Assembly (NCBI GenBank): GCA_964397565.1
Contig: CAYNJC010000038.1
Location: forward strand, 1-40,619
DNA: 40,619 nucleotides
Direction of reading: 5' to 3'
DNA from: JAPLST01 sp964397565
GTDB taxonomy: Bacteria > Auribacterota > UBA3054 > JAPLST01
Positions 39,701 through 40,619 of this stretch are shown one piece after another. Position 1 is the stretch's first letter; each line of letters starts with the position of its first letter. The notes under the pieces are model-generated. The model saw only the letters and a program-made list of their open reading frames with translations, made no database searches and was not told the DNA's origin. The translations under genes were made by a program, and so were the position numbers.

Positions 39701-40334
39701 CGCCTTTACGAACATGTCGGCATCGAGTGTGAGATTCGAGAATGTGCCCAGCATGGTGCCTGCCGACAGCAACTGCATGGTCCGCTTGTTTATCACCCTG
39801 GGCAAGGCCTTGCCGTTTGGCGTCTACGCTGGCAGCATCAGCATAGTATGGAGCGGAGGAACAATTATGCTGCCGCTCACAATTAGCATTGGTGATGCTA
39901 GCAACGCCATTCGCGTTAAGGCGGAGTTCAAGCATAAGAGTGGCAAAAAGGGGGATTTGCTTATTACGCGCAAGAAGGGCGACTTGGTATCACCTCATCT
40001 CCGCCAATACTTCGAGAAGGGATGGGTCCTCGAATTGAAGGATGGCACAACCATGCAAATTGTGGACGGGCCACACGGGATGAAACCCAAGAACAAGAAG
40101 AGCACAGTTTGGTTTCTCCAAACCAAATCCAAGGGAAGGAAGGGCACATCAGATGACGCTCAGATTAAGTACTGTGAGAAACTGAGCATAAAACAGAAAG
40201 GATCTGTAACCAACTGCACGACGTGGCTGGAATACAAACTGGGCCGCAAGATACCGCCAACACAAGCATTGTACATCCTTCCGGCCGTGGAAACATGTAT
40301 GTGGCAACGACTGAATTCCACTCTCAACTATTGA
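36741..40334 (+). CDS. Large exported protein of unknown function with basic C-terminus
   Basis: The protein has 1197 residues with a GGAG six bases before the ATG. A signal peptide (IISVGLTCLALCSLCLAG) precedes a beta-rich N-terminal domain (about 110-350), a helical region (about 375-580), a Gly/Ala-rich hydrophobic stretch (about 586-640; GWGAGAVIAGGLKIGLLIF, CPPAGIAGWIGDFALASTAG) that could insert into a membrane, and Ig-like beta domains. DIDLHLYDANGNHVGVNYST near residue 864 resembles the PPC-type C-terminal domains of secreted proteases. The last 140 residues are basic (HKSGKKGDLLITRKKGDL, KPKNKKS, TKSKGRKG). I recognise no overall family. Codon and GC use are lower than in the his-bio operon, hinting at different ancestry. 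It lies under promoter P5. Confidence 0.8.
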   Translation: MKTIISVGLTCLALCSLCLAGDIVKQENVAIPFSELAGTIRKEAPSGLRSYVNAQYYVRLAEFTGASSVRILDGRTVDAMRSQGQSIEILKRKYSRAEFDVLSQTPAALLADAVLANEFLTMLLSDSGDCQMRLSTDGRYLLYPGYTSSFSVKVDDHTYCTHEAIDASTLLSVSEELAVNGNTASIKYSTEEGVEITQSFILEGKACRFEVTARNTSAATHRLQVRYLFDTQIDDNDGAPLYAAPVGTCIRELDVRPLSFTQWQSWLDPVQSPDDLYGIGGVLSLPTRVVFAWWPAAIDYAWDYNPDTNQVFYTPGYVTSPQSDSCVLYYMDIGTLSPSSSKSVSTTYGTDFSNAGGVKQSLLFAVAQCRDAVMRKFDNDVDSLALGFAYALKGIYASPDKNSIIDMLGNGKDLLTIVNILYNHSLGGVLNMAMQKVALYHLDRMNADMAQRMRKTYDRILRTANINVESDIALVIEAVKGHLMNDTDGIHLAAQRSAILSKFDTLYQSIEALTTVNDSPYMQRLLQQLRSEVVQDFNAAVLAERTAKWFRPSQRNYRFAQIGQVRQNAYNVKHFMELSASAQESFRFVGWGAGAVIAGGLKIGLLIFCPPAGIAGWIGDFALASTAGGIVVFGGEVNARGIDIVCSLAMFAQSLQMNGAFNEEKENTLILVDDLASYALKTANGTALFEGGQVIVENFTVADIVLPPDGTYVGSEVGTATIRNLSALGTRVNMFFDIVGLDQAARKQTVSVSSIPEAFDVAAGNSRQVTFGYGAPDMQALDRYYQYEMKYHVSAGTSLFTQDDFAGGDRFFAVGRSDVCEAANNINRRVLIQSQIGQGQALNTTLSGSSSKRTVIEASYPRGDIDLHLYDANGNHVGVNYSTGQIDNQIPGALYSGRTANPEVIEVPGSANTYNVTVVGVDLLYPESVVVAATEVQQMPALLVCSPVALVMQAMPSMVVTGTLVLSEMGGCSNATIDSLSASSLASAFTNMSASSVRFENVPSMVPADSNCMVRLFITLGKALPFGVYAGSISIVWSGGTIMLPLTISIGDASNAIRVKAEFKHKSGKKGDLLITRKKGDLVSPHLRQYFEKGWVLELKDGTTMQIVDGPHGMKPKNKKSTVWFLQTKSKGRKGTSDDAQIKYCEKLSIKQKGSVTNCTTWLEYKLGRKIPPTQALYILPAVETCMWQRLNSTLNY

Positions 40335-40619
40335 CTTTGGCGACCCGGGCACAACGGGTTCAGGAATCCACATTTTGCATTATTGCATAAAAAGAGCAGC
40401 CAGGGTCAGGCATGGAGTTTGCCGTTTTCGACTTGATCGCGGCGGGCGGAGCAGATGATGGATGTGCCTTCCCGGCGTGCTGCGTGTTAGGTCGCGACGG
40501 CCAGAGACGGCGTTACCTGCGGCACAGTATTCAGTTTTCCGTATTCGGCAGGCATGCCGAACGCTGTATATCGCCACCAGTTTTCCTGGACACAGAATAG
40601 TAGAATAAGATAACCAGGA
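40335..40619. other. Downstream region, no gene seen
   Basis: I see only a weak hairpin (ACCCG ... CGGGT, about 40344-40360) just after the stop, and AGTTTTCCGTATTCGG-like sequence near 40532 typical of the intergenic regions of this window. No convincing coding frame begins here. Confidence 0.3.

Overview
The window looks like a chromosomal segment of a GC-rich Gram-negative bacterium of the PVC group; Kiritimatiellota or a close relative of Verrucomicrobiota/Lentisphaerota is my best guess. The grounds are three secreted proteins ending in PEP-CTERM sorting tails, very large exported proteins rich in Asn/Thr/Trp with short tandem modules, an ECF sigma factor paired with a membrane caspase-like protein, an LptF-type permease and wide, hairpin-rich intergenic regions. 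No rRNA, tRNA or CRISPR was seen.

Layout. 162-4595 (minus strand): two small secreted proteins (one PEP-CTERM), an MFS transporter and a DUF2330-like lipoprotein. 4978-12259 (plus): a tight seven-gene operon hisC - membrane protein of unknown function - hisB - bioB - SDR reductase - bioF - lptF, whose junctions mostly overlap. Two inverted copies of a MITE-like element with 17-bp terminal repeats sit either side of this operon. 12979-22863 (minus): a large secreted GH57-like protein with a PEP-CTERM tail, an IS200-type/RAYT transposase embedded in REP-like hairpins and a 68-bp tandem array, then a secreted GH57 amylase-type enzyme with two starch-binding (CBM25-like) and two PKD modules, translationally coupled to an upstream LacI regulator. 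The lacI promoter is a clear TTGACA-N17-TATACT with a 13-bp palindrome at the start point.

23703-40334 holds the most interesting part. An ECF sigma factor gene is followed by a 942-residue protein that joins an anti-sigma-like N-terminus, one membrane segment, a caspase (C14) domain with His/Cys dyad, and an FG-GAP-type propeller. One bipartite sequence, GGGACA-N15-CGTATATA (one site CGTTTATA), occurs with identical spacing before the caspase gene, an Xre-type HTH gene, a 1947-residue secreted repeat protein, a 170-residue exported protein and a 1197-residue exported protein. I read this as the promoter of the local ECF sigma factor, so the window would hold a sigma factor, its probable caspase-fused regulator, and much of its regulon, which is almost entirely exported proteins. 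Two promoter-bearing segments are ~90% identical duplicates, one of them decayed at the promoter, which suggests the regulon grew by copying its promoter.

A C-terminal module of about 280 residues in the giant protein is repeated as a separate secreted protein directly downstream and belongs to no family I recognise. All functional statements rest on motif reading by eye; no searches were run.
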